DNA of 64,000 bases. It comes from Planomonospora sp. ID82291. GTDB lineage: Bacteria; Actinomycetota; Actinomycetes; Streptosporangiales; Streptosporangiaceae. The notes below the pieces were generated by a model. The model saw only the letters and a program-made list of their open reading frames with translations. It searched no databases and had not been told where the DNA came from. The position numbers and the translations under genes were made by a program. Location: positions 186,001 through 250,000 of the forward strand of contig NZ_JABTEX010000005.1 in the NCBI RefSeq assembly GCF_015711645.1. The letters run 5' to 3'. This document shows positions 18,102 through 27,190 of the stretch, piece after piece. How positions within the stretch are numbered: the stretch's first letter is position 1; each line of letters opens with the position of its first letter.

Positions 18102-18668
18102 ATGGGGAAGTCGAACACGTCTACGCGCGCGCGCCGGACCGTCATGACGACGGTGTCCGCGGCGTTCGTCGTCGTCTCCTCCGGTTGCGGCATGGTCGGC
18201 AGCGCCGCCTCCGCCGAGCGGCTCCAGCTGGAACCGCTCAGCGTCTCAAGCCCCACGCTGCGGGACGGCGGCCCCCTGCCGTCCGACTACTCCTGCCGCG
18301 GCTCGGTCGGCAACCCGCCGCTGCGCTGGTCGCGTGTGCCCGAAGGAGCGAAGTCCGTGGCGATCGTGGCCGACAACAACAACGCCCAGGCCGGCGCCGA
18401 GGTGCACTGGGTGGTGTTCGACATCGACCCGCGCACGAACGAGCTGGCCGAGAGCACGCTCCCCCCGGGAGCCGTCGAGGGCAGCACGACCAACGGCAAA
18501 GTGGGCTATGCGCCTCCGTGCCTGCCTCAGGAGAACTATCGTTTCACTGTCTACGCGCTCAACAGGAAGGTCGATCTCGCGAAGGGTGCCCCCCTCTCCG
18601 AGACCCTGAAGAGCATCGCGGACAAGACGATCGCCTGGGGACGGCTGACCGCGACGCACATCGAGTGA
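18102..18668 (+). CDS. PEBP / Raf-kinase-inhibitor-like lipoprotein
   Basis: This protein belongs to the phosphatidylethanolamine-binding family, with a lipoprotein signal: a basic N-terminus, hydrophobic core and lipobox VSSGC (Cys about residue 29). The mature part has the YbhB-like motifs DYSCRGSVGNPPLRWSRVP, the ligand-site region AEVHWVVFDIDP and the YRFTVYALNRKVDL strand. The ATG at 18102 gives a proper signal peptide. The longer frame from 18012 would bury it. It is predicted to be anchored on the outer face of the membrane. Ligand and role are unknown. Confidence 0.87.
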   Translation: MGKSNTSTRARRTVMTTVSAAFVVVSSGCGMVGSAASAERLQLEPLSVSSPTLRDGGPLPSDYSCRGSVGNPPLRWSRVPEGAKSVAIVADNNNAQAGAEVHWVVFDIDPRTNELAESTLPPGAVEGSTTNGKVGYAPPCLPQENYRFTVYALNRKVDLAKGAPLSETLKSIADKTIAWGRLTATHIE

Positions 18669-18851
18669 CGAGCTGAGCACCGGAGGTAGTAGTGGTTACC
18701 GATTCTTCACTTAGGGTGTGACAACGCTCATAGTGGTCCGACACAATCAGATCCAATGTCCGAGCGCAGGTGATCACAGGGGGCAGGTCGCGTCGATGGC
18801 CGCGCGACCTCACCGGCGCCGCTGGGAGGCCATGGCCTTGAAGGTGGTGCA

Positions 18852-20453
18852 ATGATCCTGGTCATAGTCGGCCTGGTGGCCGTCGTGCTCCTCGTGCTGG
18901 TCGTGGTGGCCATGGGAATGCGGTCGATGAACCGCAGGGAGAGCGCGCTCCCCGCGGAACGCCTACGGGAGATGGCCGAGAAGGAGGCCTCGACTCCCAC
19001 CCGGTCCATCGACGACTTCGCGACCCGCGAGCCCAAGATGGACCACTTCACCCCGGACCTCTCGCCGTTCGACGAGCCCAAACCCCGCCCGCCCCGCCCG
19101 ACGGGCGCCCGCGGCAAGCGCGGCGTGAACGAGTTCGGCGAGCCCGACGACTACGACGACGACTACTGGACGCGGCTCCAGGCGGACGACGGCGGATTCG
19201 GCGGCTCCCTCGGGGCCAAGATGGGCGCCAGCCGCCCCGTCGAGCAGCCCGACCGCCCGGCGGCCGACGCCGACGCGGTGACCGTGCAGGCCCCCCTGCC
19301 GAACAGGCCCCGCTCCGGCCGGCCCGCGCCGACCCCTCCGGTGCCGCCCGCCCCCGCTCCCGCCGTCGCCTCGGCGTCCCTGCCCTCGGGCCTCGGCGAC
19401 CTGGTCGAGCCGGTTCAGCCGAACCCGGCTCCCAGCGCCGCCTCGCTGGCCGAGCAGAAGACCGTCACCTTCGCCGCGCCGACCCCCGGGACCTTCGGCG
19501 ACGGCCGTACCCCGCGGTCCAGCTCCCGCCGGAGCACCCGCTCCTCCTCAAGCGCACCCGCCGCTCCGGGCGCCCCGAGCGGCTCCCGGACCGGCGGCCC
19601 GTCGCACCCGGACCCGCTGAACGACCCGCTGAACGCCCCCTATCCGCGCGGCGCCGCCGCCCCCGGCGGCCCGGTCCCGGCGTCCGCCCCCGGCGGTCCG
19701 GCCACGGCCGGCGGCCCGGTCCCGGCGTTCGGCCCGGTCGCCGGCGAGACCCCCGCGATGCCTCCCCTGGGGCCCACCACCAGCGGCGGTTTCCCCGCCA
19801 TGTCCCCGGTGCCCCCCGCCACCGCGGCCTCCCCGGCGGCCGACCCGCTCGCCGCGTCCTACGGCACGGCGCATGCGACGCCCCCGGCGAGCCCTCCCGC
19901 CGACAACCTCTGGGCCAAGGCCACGGCCCCGGACTCCGGCGGGTGGGCCGCGATGAACACTGCCGACATCCTGGACGACCCGGCCCCCTCCTACAGCTCG
20001 TACCAGACGCCCGTCCACGGCGTCCCCGCCGCCCCCGCCGCCTCCTACGAGGTGAGCGCCGGCTGGGCGACCATCGACGACGACGTGCTCACCGGTCCGA
20101 GCCCCGCGATCTCGACCCCGACCGGCCCCTCCCGCGTCGTCTCCCCCTACGACGCCCCGCCCGCCGGAACCTCCGGCCCCACGGGCGGCGGAGACTACGG
20201 CTACGAGACCGGCCGCTACGCCTCCCCGGCCAACCCCGTGGCCTGGCCCGAGCCGGCCCCCGCCGGCGGCCCCCTCGGCGGGTCCTCCGCGGGCGCCGCT
20301 CCCGGGAACGCGAGCTGGCCGAGCTACGGCGACCTGTACGGCGCCACCGCCGAGACGGCCGCCGTCCCCGACGGGCACAGCCGTGCGGGGTCGCGGGGAG
20401 GCCACCACCGCAGCCAGGACCAGGATCAGGACTACCCCGACTATTACCGCTGA
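18852..20453 (+). CDS. Single-pass membrane protein with long Pro/Ala/Gly-rich tail
   Basis: This 533-residue protein has one N-terminal membrane helix (about residues 2-22) with a short outside end, then an acidic stretch with ERLREMAEKEA and GVNEFGEPDDYDDDYWTRL. From residue 130 on, the tail is disordered and rich in Pro, Ala, Gly and Ser, with YDDDYW-like and SGGWAAM islands and a C-terminus HHRSQDQDQDYPDYYR. I do not recognise a named family. Similar anchored low-complexity proteins are common in actinomycete envelopes. A terminator-like hairpin follows 19 bp after the stop. The 183 bp upstream is a plausible promoter region. Confidence 0.8.
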   Translation: MILVIVGLVAVVLLVLVVVAMGMRSMNRRESALPAERLREMAEKEASTPTRSIDDFATREPKMDHFTPDLSPFDEPKPRPPRPTGARGKRGVNEFGEPDDYDDDYWTRLQADDGGFGGSLGAKMGASRPVEQPDRPAADADAVTVQAPLPNRPRSGRPAPTPPVPPAPAPAVASASLPSGLGDLVEPVQPNPAPSAASLAEQKTVTFAAPTPGTFGDGRTPRSSSRRSTRSSSSAPAAPGAPSGSRTGGPSHPDPLNDPLNAPYPRGAAAPGGPVPASAPGGPATAGGPVPAFGPVAGETPAMPPLGPTTSGGFPAMSPVPPATAASPAADPLAASYGTAHATPPASPPADNLWAKATAPDSGGWAAMNTADILDDPAPSYSSYQTPVHGVPAAPAASYEVSAGWATIDDDVLTGPSPAISTPTGPSRVVSPYDAPPAGTSGPTGGGDYGYETGRYASPANPVAWPEPAPAGGPLGGSSAGAAPGNASWPSYGDLYGATAETAAVPDGHSRAGSRGGHHRSQDQDQDYPDYYR

Positions 20454-20471
20454 TTTCCTCCATCATCCGTA

Positions 20472-20508
20472 AAGGCCTCCGGTAATCGCCCCCTCCACCG
20501 GAGGCCTT
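20472..20508. terminator. 12-bp stem hairpin after the Pro-rich protein gene
   Basis: AAGGCCTCCGGT (20472-20483) and ACCGGAGGCCTT (20497-20508) pair perfectly around a 13-nt loop. The hairpin separates the membrane protein gene from the SulP-fusion gene, which starts 19 bp later. Confidence 0.75.
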
Positions 20509-20526
20509 CGGCATAAGGTCTGCCCC

Positions 20527-22896
20527 ATGGGGACGGACACGAAGAGTGACTCATCGGCCACCCACGGTGGTCTGGGCTCGATGCTCCGGCACGACCTGCC
20601 CGCCTCCCTGGTGGTCTTCCTGGTGGCGGTGCCGCTGTGCCTGGGCATCGCCGTCGCGTCGGGAGCGCCTCTGGCGGCCGGACTCGTCGCCGGCGCGGTC
20701 GGCGGCGTCGTGGCGGGGTTCCTGGGCGGTTCGGCCGTCCAGGTGAGCGGCCCGGCCGCCGGGCTCGCCCTGGTGGTCGCCGATCTCGTCACCCGGTACG
20801 GCTGGCGGGCCACCTGCATGATCACCCTGCTGGCCGGCGGGATCCAGCTCCTCCTGGGGGTCTTCCGGGTCGCCCGCGCCGCCCTGGCCGTCTCCCCGGC
20901 CGTGGTGCACGGCATGCTCGCCGGCGTCGGCGTGGTGATCGCCCTGTCCCAGCTGCACGTGGTCCTCGGCGGCGCCCCGCAGTCCTCCGCGATCGAGAAC
21001 ATCGCCGAACTCCCCCGGCAGATCGCGGACCACCACGGCCCTCCGGTCGTCGCCGGGCTGCTGACCATCGCGGTCCTGGCCGCCTGGACCCGGCTCCCGC
21101 AGCGGCTCCGCATCGTCCCCGCTCCGCTGGCGGCCCTCGCCACCGCCTCGGTGACCGCCGCGGCGCTCGGCTGGGACGTCACCCGGATCGACCTGTCTGT
21201 GGGGCTGAGCACGTGGTCGGCCCCGATCTGGCCCCGGGGCGACTGGCACGGCATCGCCACCGCGGTGCTGCTCGTCGCCCTGCTCGCCGGGGTGGAGTCC
21301 CTGCTCTGCTCGGTGGCGGTCGACAAGCTGCACGACGGCAGGCGCGCCGACCTCGACAAGGAGCTGACCGCCCAGGGCGTGGCCAACATGGTGAGCGGCG
21401 CGCTGGGCGGCCTGCCCGTCGCCGGGGTCATCGTGCGCAGCACCGCCAACGCCCGCGCCGGGGCGCGCAGCCGCTGGTCGGCGGTCCTGCACGGCGTCTG
21501 GATCCTGCTGTTCGCGCTCGGCCTGGGCTGGAGCGTCGCCTTCATCCCGATGGAGGCGCTGGCCGCGCTGCTGGTCTTCATCGGCGTCCAGATGGTCAAC
21601 GTCGGGCACGTGCGCAACCTGCGCGGCCACGGCGAGGTGCCGGTCTACGTCGTCACCCTCTCCGGCGTGGTGCTGCTCGGTCTCGCCGAGGGCGTGCTGC
21701 TCGGCCTGGGGCTCGCCGCGCTGCTGGCGCTGCGCCGCCTCACCTGGGTGACCGTGCGCGCCGTACCGGAGGCCGACGGCCGCTGGCACGTGCTGATCGG
21801 CGGCTCGCTGACCTTCCTCGGCGTGCCCCGGCTCACCTCGGAGCTGAGCGCCATCCCGGCGGGGACCGCGGTCGACCTCGACCTGAACATCGACTTCATG
21901 GACAACGCGGCCTTCGAGGCCGTCCACACCTGGCGGCAGAACCACGAGCGCGGCGGCGGCACCGTGGACATCGACGAGATCCACGACGAGTGGTACGCCA
22001 TGGCCGCCAGCGGCGCCCGGATGTTCCCGGCCAAGACCCCCCCGGCGGCCCCGGACCGCTGGTGGCTGCCCTGGTCCCACCGGCGGCGCAGGCCGATGTC
22101 CGCCGGCGGCCGGATCCCGGTCCGCCACACGTCGGATGACGGCGCTCCCGCCGGCGGCGTCCCCGGTGACGGCGCCACCGGCGATCCCGGCGGCCCCGCC
22201 GTACCCGACCTGCTGGCCGGCGCCCGGGAGTTCCACCGCCGGACGGCTCCGCTGATCCGCCCGGTGCTGCACGGCATGGCCCGCAAGCAGGAGCCCTCCC
22301 ACCTCTTCATCACCTGCGCGGACTCCCGGATCGTGCCGAACCTCATCACCGCCAGCGGCCCCGGCGACCTGTTCACCGTCCGCAACATCGGCAACCTGGT
22401 CCCGCGCCGGGGGGCCGCGCCCGCCGACCACTCCGTCGCCGCCTCGATCGAGTACGCCACCCGCGTGCTCGACGTCCGGACCATCACGGTCTGCGGCCAC
22501 TCCGGCTGCGGCGCCATGGCGGCGCTGCTCGACGGCGGCGCGGTCGCCGGACTGCCCGGGCTCGGCCGCTGGCTGCGGCACGGCGCTCCCAGCCTGGCCC
22601 GGTTCGTCTCCACCGGGGACGGCGACGCCGGTGGCGGCCCCCTCGACCGGCTCTGCAGGGTCAACGTGATCCAGCAGCTGGAGAACCTGCGCACCCACCC
22701 CGAGGTGGACCGGCGGGTGCGCGCCGGGCACCTGGAACTGGTGGGCCTGTACTTCGACATCGGCGCCGCCCGGGTCCACGTCCTCGACCACTCCCCCGCC
22801 TCCGCCGACGGCTCCCTCGGCCGCTCGGCTCTCGGCGTACGGCTTGCGCCGGAGGTGAAACAGACTGTCCTTCCTCCCGGGCGGCGCGAAGAATGA
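20527..22896 (+). CDS. SulP-type anion transporter fused to a beta-carbonic anhydrase
   Basis: This 789-residue fusion has three parts. Residues about 20-400 are a SulP transporter (about 10-12 helices, AVPLCLGIAVASGAP and the VQVSGPAAGLALVV segment). Residues about 410-490 form a STAS-like domain with VDLDLNIDFMDNAAFEAV. From about 560 there is a beta-carbonic anhydrase with zinc ligands C597 in CADSR and H658/C661 in CGHSGCGA. The fusion probably imports bicarbonate and interconverts it with CO2. The same domain order is known in Mycobacterium tuberculosis Rv3273. The ATG at 20527 stands close to a terminator hairpin. The downstream reductase gene starts 6 bp after the stop, so co-transcription is likely. 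Confidence 0.93.
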   Translation: MGTDTKSDSSATHGGLGSMLRHDLPASLVVFLVAVPLCLGIAVASGAPLAAGLVAGAVGGVVAGFLGGSAVQVSGPAAGLALVVADLVTRYGWRATCMITLLAGGIQLLLGVFRVARAALAVSPAVVHGMLAGVGVVIALSQLHVVLGGAPQSSAIENIAELPRQIADHHGPPVVAGLLTIAVLAAWTRLPQRLRIVPAPLAALATASVTAAALGWDVTRIDLSVGLSTWSAPIWPRGDWHGIATAVLLVALLAGVESLLCSVAVDKLHDGRRADLDKELTAQGVANMVSGALGGLPVAGVIVRSTANARAGARSRWSAVLHGVWILLFALGLGWSVAFIPMEALAALLVFIGVQMVNVGHVRNLRGHGEVPVYVVTLSGVVLLGLAEGVLLGLGLAALLALRRLTWVTVRAVPEADGRWHVLIGGSLTFLGVPRLTSELSAIPAGTAVDLDLNIDFMDNAAFEAVHTWRQNHERGGGTVDIDEIHDEWYAMAASGARMFPAKTPPAAPDRWWLPWSHRRRRPMSAGGRIPVRHTSDDGAPAGGVPGDGATGDPGGPAVPDLLAGAREFHRRTAPLIRPVLHGMARKQEPSHLFITCADSRIVPNLITASGPGDLFTVRNIGNLVPRRGAAPADHSVAASIEYATRVLDVRTITVCGHSGCGAMAALLDGGAVAGLPGLGRWLRHGAPSLARFVSTGDGDAGGGPLDRLCRVNVIQQLENLRTHPEVDRRVRAGHLELVGLYFDIGAARVHVLDHSPASADGSLGRSALGVRLAPEVKQTVLPPGRREE

Positions 22897-22902
22897 GCCG
22901 CC

Positions 22903-23919
22903 ATGAGAACTCTGATCATCGGCGGTTCGGTGTTCCTCGGCCGGGCGATCGCCGAGGAGGCGCTGCGGCGCGGACACGAGGTGACGACGTTCAACCGGGG
23001 CAGGAGCGGCGAGGACGCGCCCGGCGTCGAGGCCGTCCGGGGTGACCGCGAGTCCCCCGGAGACCTCGCGCGGCTCGCGCACGGCCGGGAGTGGGACGCC
23101 GTCATCGACGTCTGCGGGTTCGTCCCCCGGGTCGTCGGCGACTCGGTGCGCGCGCTCAGCGGCAGAGCCGCCACCTACGCCTTCATCTCCAGCGTCTCGG
23201 CCTGCTCGGCCTGGCCGGGCGAGGGCCCGACCGACGAAGGCTCGCCCCGGTTCGCCTGCGCCCCCGACGCGGGCCCGGACGACGGCGACTACGGCACGCT
23301 CAAGGCGGGCTGCGAGCGCGCGGTGGAGCAGGGGTTCGACGGCAACCCCCTGATCATCGCGCCGGGCCTCATCCTCGGCCCGTACGAGAACGTCGGCCGC
23401 CTGCCCTGGTGGCTGACCCGGATCGCGCGCGGCGGGAAGGTCCTGGCGCCGGGCGACCCCGGGATCGGGATGCAGGTCGTCGACGCGCGCGACCTGGCCG
23501 CGTTCACCCTGGCGCAGGCCGAGGCGGGCGCCCGGGACCGGTTCTTCGTCAGCGGGGTCCGCGACGGCCTCACCTACGGCGGTTTCCTGGAGGAGTGCCG
23601 GGCCGCGACCGGGTCGTCCGCCGAGCTCGTCTGGGTCGACGACCGCTTCCTGCTCGACCACGGCGTGCAGCCGTGGACCGAGCTGCCGCTCTGGACCTCC
23701 GGCACGCCCGGGCTGGCGGGCGTGTGGCTGTCCTCTTCGGCCAGGGCGGTGGCCGCCGGCCTGACCTGCCGGCCGGTCGCGGAGACCGTCCGCGACACCT
23801 GGGCCTGGCTGTGCGACGTCCCGGAGGAGCGGCGCTCCTTCGGCAACGAACGCATGCGGCACGGCATCGACCCCGGCAAGGAGGCCGCGATCCTGGCCGC
23901 ATGGGAGCAGCGCTCCTGA
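22903..23919 (+). CDS. NAD-dependent epimerase/reductase (extended SDR)
   Basis: This 338-residue Rossmann-fold enzyme has the dinucleotide-binding motif GGSVFLGRAIAEE at the N-terminus, NRGRSG after the second strand, a WDAVIDVCGFVP strand, FISSVSACS near the catalytic Ser, and YGTLK (about residue 129), which fits the YxxxK catalytic pair. The C-terminal region has PGLILGPYENVGRLPWW. The mRNA-binding/isoflavone-reductase-like branch of SDRs also fits. The substrate is unknown. It begins 6 bp after the SulP-carbonic anhydrase gene. Confidence 0.88.
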   Translation: MRTLIIGGSVFLGRAIAEEALRRGHEVTTFNRGRSGEDAPGVEAVRGDRESPGDLARLAHGREWDAVIDVCGFVPRVVGDSVRALSGRAATYAFISSVSACSAWPGEGPTDEGSPRFACAPDAGPDDGDYGTLKAGCERAVEQGFDGNPLIIAPGLILGPYENVGRLPWWLTRIARGGKVLAPGDPGIGMQVVDARDLAAFTLAQAEAGARDRFFVSGVRDGLTYGGFLEECRAATGSSAELVWVDDRFLLDHGVQPWTELPLWTSGTPGLAGVWLSSSARAVAAGLTCRPVAETVRDTWAWLCDVPEERRSFGNERMRHGIDPGKEAAILAAWEQRS

Positions 23920-24123
23920 AGGGACCGCGATCCCGCAGGACGGGGACAGCGGCGCGCAGCGTCGCGCCCCGGAACGCTCTTCCCGGCCGAGATGACATTT
24001 GTCACCGCGTTCACCCGTAAGATCCACATGCGCCCGGTGATATCGGTGACTGTCCCCGCGCGGCCGGAAGAGACAAGATTCTCATCGACGGACGCCCTCC
24101 GCTCCACCACGAACCTTCCCCTC

Positions 24124-25641
24124 ATGAAAAGAGTCTCCATGCGCCCTGCGAGAATCACGGCGATCGCCGCCGCCCTGCCCTTGGCCCTGGCCACCGCCGG
24201 TGGCCCGGCCGCCGCGGTGAGCACCGGTTCGGGTGCCGGGCAGGGGACGATCGCCTGGGGATCGTGCGCCGACATGCGGCCCGCCGAGGGCCGGAAGCTC
24301 CCCGCGGGCACCGAGTGCGGCACGCTCACCGTCCCCCTCGACCACGACGTCCCCGACGGCAAGACCATCGAGCTGGCGTTGATCCGCATCAAGGCCGGCG
24401 GCTCCGGCAAGCGGCTCGGGTCCCTGGTGTTCAACTTCGGCGGACCCGGCGGCTCCGGCGTGGACATCCTGCCCCTGGCCGCGCCGGCCTACGCCGCGCT
24501 GAACGCCCGCTACGACCTGGTCTCCTTCGACCCGCGCGGAGTGGAGCGCAGCTCCGGCGTCCGGTGCGGCAGCGCCGCGGAGACGGAGGAGTACAACGCC
24601 GCCGACGCCACCCCGGACACCCGGGCCGAGCGGGCGCGGCTGAAGCGGGCCACCGCGGAGTTCGTCCGGGCCTGCCAGGAGACCTCCGGCGAGATCCTGC
24701 CGCACGTGGGCACCGTCGACGCCGCCCGGGACCTGGACCTGCTGCGCGAGGCGCTGGGCGAGAGCAGGCTCGACTACTTCGGCATGTCGTACGGGACGCA
24801 TCTGGGCGCGGTCTACGCGACGATGTTCCCCAAGAAGGTGGGCCGCTTCCTGCTGGACGCCCCGCTGGACCCGACGATCTCGTTCCGGCAGCGCACCCTC
24901 GACCAGATGAGGGGGTTCCACCGGTCGTACGAGGCGTTCCTCACCGCCTGCGCCGCGAAGGGCGCCGGCGCGTGCGTGCTCGGCGCGGACCGGAAGAAGG
25001 CCGACGCGACGGTCCGGACCCTGTGGAAGCGCCTGGACTCCACGCCGCTGAAGGTCGGCCGGCGGGAGCTCACGCAGAGCCTGGCGGTCACCGGCATCGG
25101 GGCGGCGCTGTACGCCCAGGAGGCCTGGCCGGTGCTGGAGCAGGCGCTGGGCGCGGCGCTCAAGGGTGACGGCCGGCTCCTGCTGAGCCTGGCCGACAGC
25201 TACACCGGCCGCAGGGCCGACGGCACCTACTCGACCATGATGACCAGCTTCCCGGCCATCAGCTGCGCCGACTCCGCCGAGCGGCCCAGCGCCGCGGCGC
25301 AGGCCAGGACCGACGCCGCGACGCGGAAGATCAATCCGATGTTCGGCGGCGCCGGCCTGGGCGGCCTCTGCGGAGCCTGGCCGTTCGCCGGCAGCAACGC
25401 GGCCAAGAAGGTCGACGCCACCGGCTCGGCCCCGATCGTGGTGGTCGCCACGACCGGCGACCCGGCCACGCCGTACGCCTGGGGCCCGAAGCTGACCAAG
25501 CAGCTCAAGACGGCCGTGCTGGTGACCTCCAAGGGCGAGGGCCACGGCGCCTACGGGGTCAACGCCTGCACGACGAAGGTCGCCGACGCCTACCTGATCG
25601 ACGGGAAGGTCCCCGCCAAGGGCACGGTCTGCGGGTCCTGA
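24124..25641 (+). CDS. Secreted alpha/beta-hydrolase, tripeptidyl aminopeptidase family
   Basis: This 505-residue exported hydrolase resembles Streptomyces SlpD/SlpE and tripeptidyl aminopeptidases. The signal peptide (about residues 1-32) ends GGPAAAVS. Catalytic landmarks are the oxyanion motif NFGGPGGSG, the nucleophile in FGMSYGTHLG, Asp in VATTGDPATPY and His in KGEGHGAYG. A C-terminal TAP-like domain with conserved cysteines is present. I chose the ATG at 24124 because it gives the basic signal-peptide start. Another ATG lies at 24139, and the frame is open to 23992 without a ribosome site. A perfect palindrome, TGACATTTGTCA (23993-24004), lies 120 bp upstream and may be an operator. 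Confidence 0.9.
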   Translation: MKRVSMRPARITAIAAALPLALATAGGPAAAVSTGSGAGQGTIAWGSCADMRPAEGRKLPAGTECGTLTVPLDHDVPDGKTIELALIRIKAGGSGKRLGSLVFNFGGPGGSGVDILPLAAPAYAALNARYDLVSFDPRGVERSSGVRCGSAAETEEYNAADATPDTRAERARLKRATAEFVRACQETSGEILPHVGTVDAARDLDLLREALGESRLDYFGMSYGTHLGAVYATMFPKKVGRFLLDAPLDPTISFRQRTLDQMRGFHRSYEAFLTACAAKGAGACVLGADRKKADATVRTLWKRLDSTPLKVGRRELTQSLAVTGIGAALYAQEAWPVLEQALGAALKGDGRLLLSLADSYTGRRADGTYSTMMTSFPAISCADSAERPSAAAQARTDAATRKINPMFGGAGLGGLCGAWPFAGSNAAKKVDATGSAPIVVVATTGDPATPYAWGPKLTKQLKTAVLVTSKGEGHGAYGVNACTTKVADAYLIDGKVPAKGTVCGS

Positions 25642-25767
25642 CGCCGCGCGCGGACGGCGTCGGCGCCCTGCCGGAGCAGGAGTCGGCCCGTCCGTCCGGA
25701 AGCCGCCGCCCCGGAAAGGGCCGTTGGACTCTGTCGGCGGTCGCGGCGGCGCGGTGAAGTAGTGATC

Positions 25768-26616
25768 ATGAAGAAGCCGTTTCCCTCCGTGTCGGCGGCG
25801 GCGCGGGCGCACCCGGTGCCCGCCTTCACCGTGCTGGCGTATCTGCTGTCGTGGGGGGTGTGGGCGCCGCTGCTGCTGGCCCGCCAGGGATGGGGCGGCC
25901 AGGCGCCGCAGTGGCTGCATCTGGCCGGGAGCCTGGGCCCGCTGTCGGCCGGCGTGGTGATGACCGCGGTGGTGGGCGGCCGCGCCGGCGTCGCGGATCT
26001 GCTCCGGCGCTGCCTGCTGCCGCGCCCGGGAATGCGCCGGTGGGCCGTCCTCGCCGTCGCCGCTCCCGCCGGGCTGTTCGCGCTGGCCGCGCTGGTGTGC
26101 ACCGTGCTGGGCCAGCCGCCGCTCCTGGCCGGCACCGGCGCCAGCCAGGAGTTCCCGCACCTGCCCCTGATCGTGTTCTGGCTCGCCAACATCGTCTTCT
26201 ACGGGTTCGGCGAGGAGGTCGGCTGGCGGGGGTTCGCCCTGCCGCACCTGCAGGCGGGGCGTCCGGCCCTGCGGTCCTCGATGATCGTCGCGGCGATCTG
26301 GGCGGGCTGGCATCTGCCGCTGTTCTGGATCAGCGCCGGGCTGCGCGACATGCCCGCCCTCGGCTTGATCGGCTGGGCGGTGAGCATCGTCACCGGGTCG
26401 GTGGTGTGCACCTGGCTGTACAACGGCAGCGGCGGCAGTCTGCTCGTGCTCGCGCTGTTCCACGGCGTGCTGGACATCTTCATCAACAGCCCCGTCCACG
26501 CCGAGCTGCTGCCCACCGTGATGAGCGCCGGGATCATCGCCGCGGCGCTGTGGATCCCGCGCCGCTACGGGCCCGCCGACCTGGCGGCCCGCCCCCGCCA
26601 CACCGTGACGCCGTAG
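25768..26616 (+). CDS. CPBP-family intramembrane glutamic protease
   Basis: This 282-residue membrane protein has about eight helices. It carries the CPBP (CAAX-protease and bacteriocin-processing) signatures: EEVGWRGFALP with the paired glutamates, the later WHLPLFW histidine and the ALFHGVLDIF histidine. Such enzymes cleave within or near membranes, and some give self-immunity to bacteriocins. The ATG at 25768 is preferred to the GTG two codons upstream. It is followed by 210 bp with a 7-bp repeat before the arsenic island. No substrate can be assigned. Confidence 0.9.
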   Translation: MKKPFPSVSAAARAHPVPAFTVLAYLLSWGVWAPLLLARQGWGGQAPQWLHLAGSLGPLSAGVVMTAVVGGRAGVADLLRRCLLPRPGMRRWAVLAVAAPAGLFALAALVCTVLGQPPLLAGTGASQEFPHLPLIVFWLANIVFYGFGEEVGWRGFALPHLQAGRPALRSSMIVAAIWAGWHLPLFWISAGLRDMPALGLIGWAVSIVTGSVVCTWLYNGSGGSLLVLALFHGVLDIFINSPVHAELLPTVMSAGIIAAALWIPRRYGPADLAARPRHTVTP

Positions 26617-26707
26617 GGGTCGACGGACCGGCCGCGCTCCCGGGCGGGCCGCCACGGGTCCGACAGGTGCCGGCCGCCCCGGACGGCCCCGTCTCCCGGC
26701 CACCGCC

Positions 26708-26742
26708 GATCGCCGATCGCCGATCGCCGATCGCCGATCGCC
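26708..26742. repeat. 7-bp tandem repeat, five units
   Basis: Five exact units of GATCGCC lie 25 bp upstream of the first arsenic operator. Slippage could change copy number. No gene lies in 26617-26829. Confidence 0.9.
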
Positions 26743-26765
26743 GGGAGCGCATTCCGGCCCGCTCA

Positions 26766-26782
26766 TCGATATGTGTCAATAT
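26766..26782. promoter_or_regulatory. Putative ArsR operator before arsR-acr3-arsC
   Basis: TCGATATGTGTCAATAT shares 12 of 17 positions with motifs at 29154-29170 and the same core TCGA-N5-GTC as the motif at 32162-32178. It lies 48 bp before the arsR start and next to a TATAGAT sequence that could be the -10 element. Confidence 0.6.
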
Positions 26783-26829
26783 AGATGACGGACGAATCCG
26801 CCGGAACGACGCACCGGGCAGGGAGAGCG

Positions 26830-27180
26830 ATGGAACCGCTGGAGTTGCTGGAGTGCTGCGCACCGCTGGCCCGCGAGCCGATCGACCCCGGCCGGGCCGC
26901 CGGGGTGGCGCGGGTGTTCAAGGCGCTGGGCGACCCGGTCCGGCTGCGCATCCTGTCGATCGTGGCCAGCCACGCCGGCGGCGAGGCCTGCGTGTGCGAC
27001 CTGACCGCCGCCTTCGAGGTGTCCCAGCCGACCATCAGCCACCACCTGAAGGTCCTCAAGGACGTCGGCCTGCTCACCTCCGAGCGGCGGGCCTCGTGGG
27101 TGTACTACCGCGTGGTCCCCGAACGACTGGCCGAGCTTTCGGGCCTGCTCACCGTGCCCGCCGCCCCGGCCGAGCGCTGA
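26830..27180 (+). CDS. arsR: ArsR/SmtB-family arsenic-responsive repressor (first copy)
   Basis: This 116-residue winged-helix repressor would release DNA when As(III) or Sb(III) binds. The candidate ligands are C9-C10 near the N-terminus and the ACVCDL pair (C54, C56) at the start of a DNA-binding helix. The recognition helix is VSQPTISHHLKVL, and the wing ends WVYYRVVPE. The ATG at 26830 follows GGGAGAG. An in-frame ATG at 26785 would start almost at the -10 element. It is the first gene of an operon with acr3 (10 bp downstream) and arsC. Confidence 0.93.
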   Translation: MEPLELLECCAPLAREPIDPGRAAGVARVFKALGDPVRLRILSIVASHAGGEACVCDLTAAFEVSQPTISHHLKVLKDVGLLTSERRASWVYYRVVPERLAELSGLLTVPAAPAER

Positions 27181-27190
27181 AGGAGGACCC

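Noticed and set aside
20551-24027. Open frame of about 1158 codons opposite the SulP fusion and reductase genes
   Set aside because: It mirrors two clear genes on the plus strand. Its translation is low-complexity and has no motif. It arises from GC-rich third positions.
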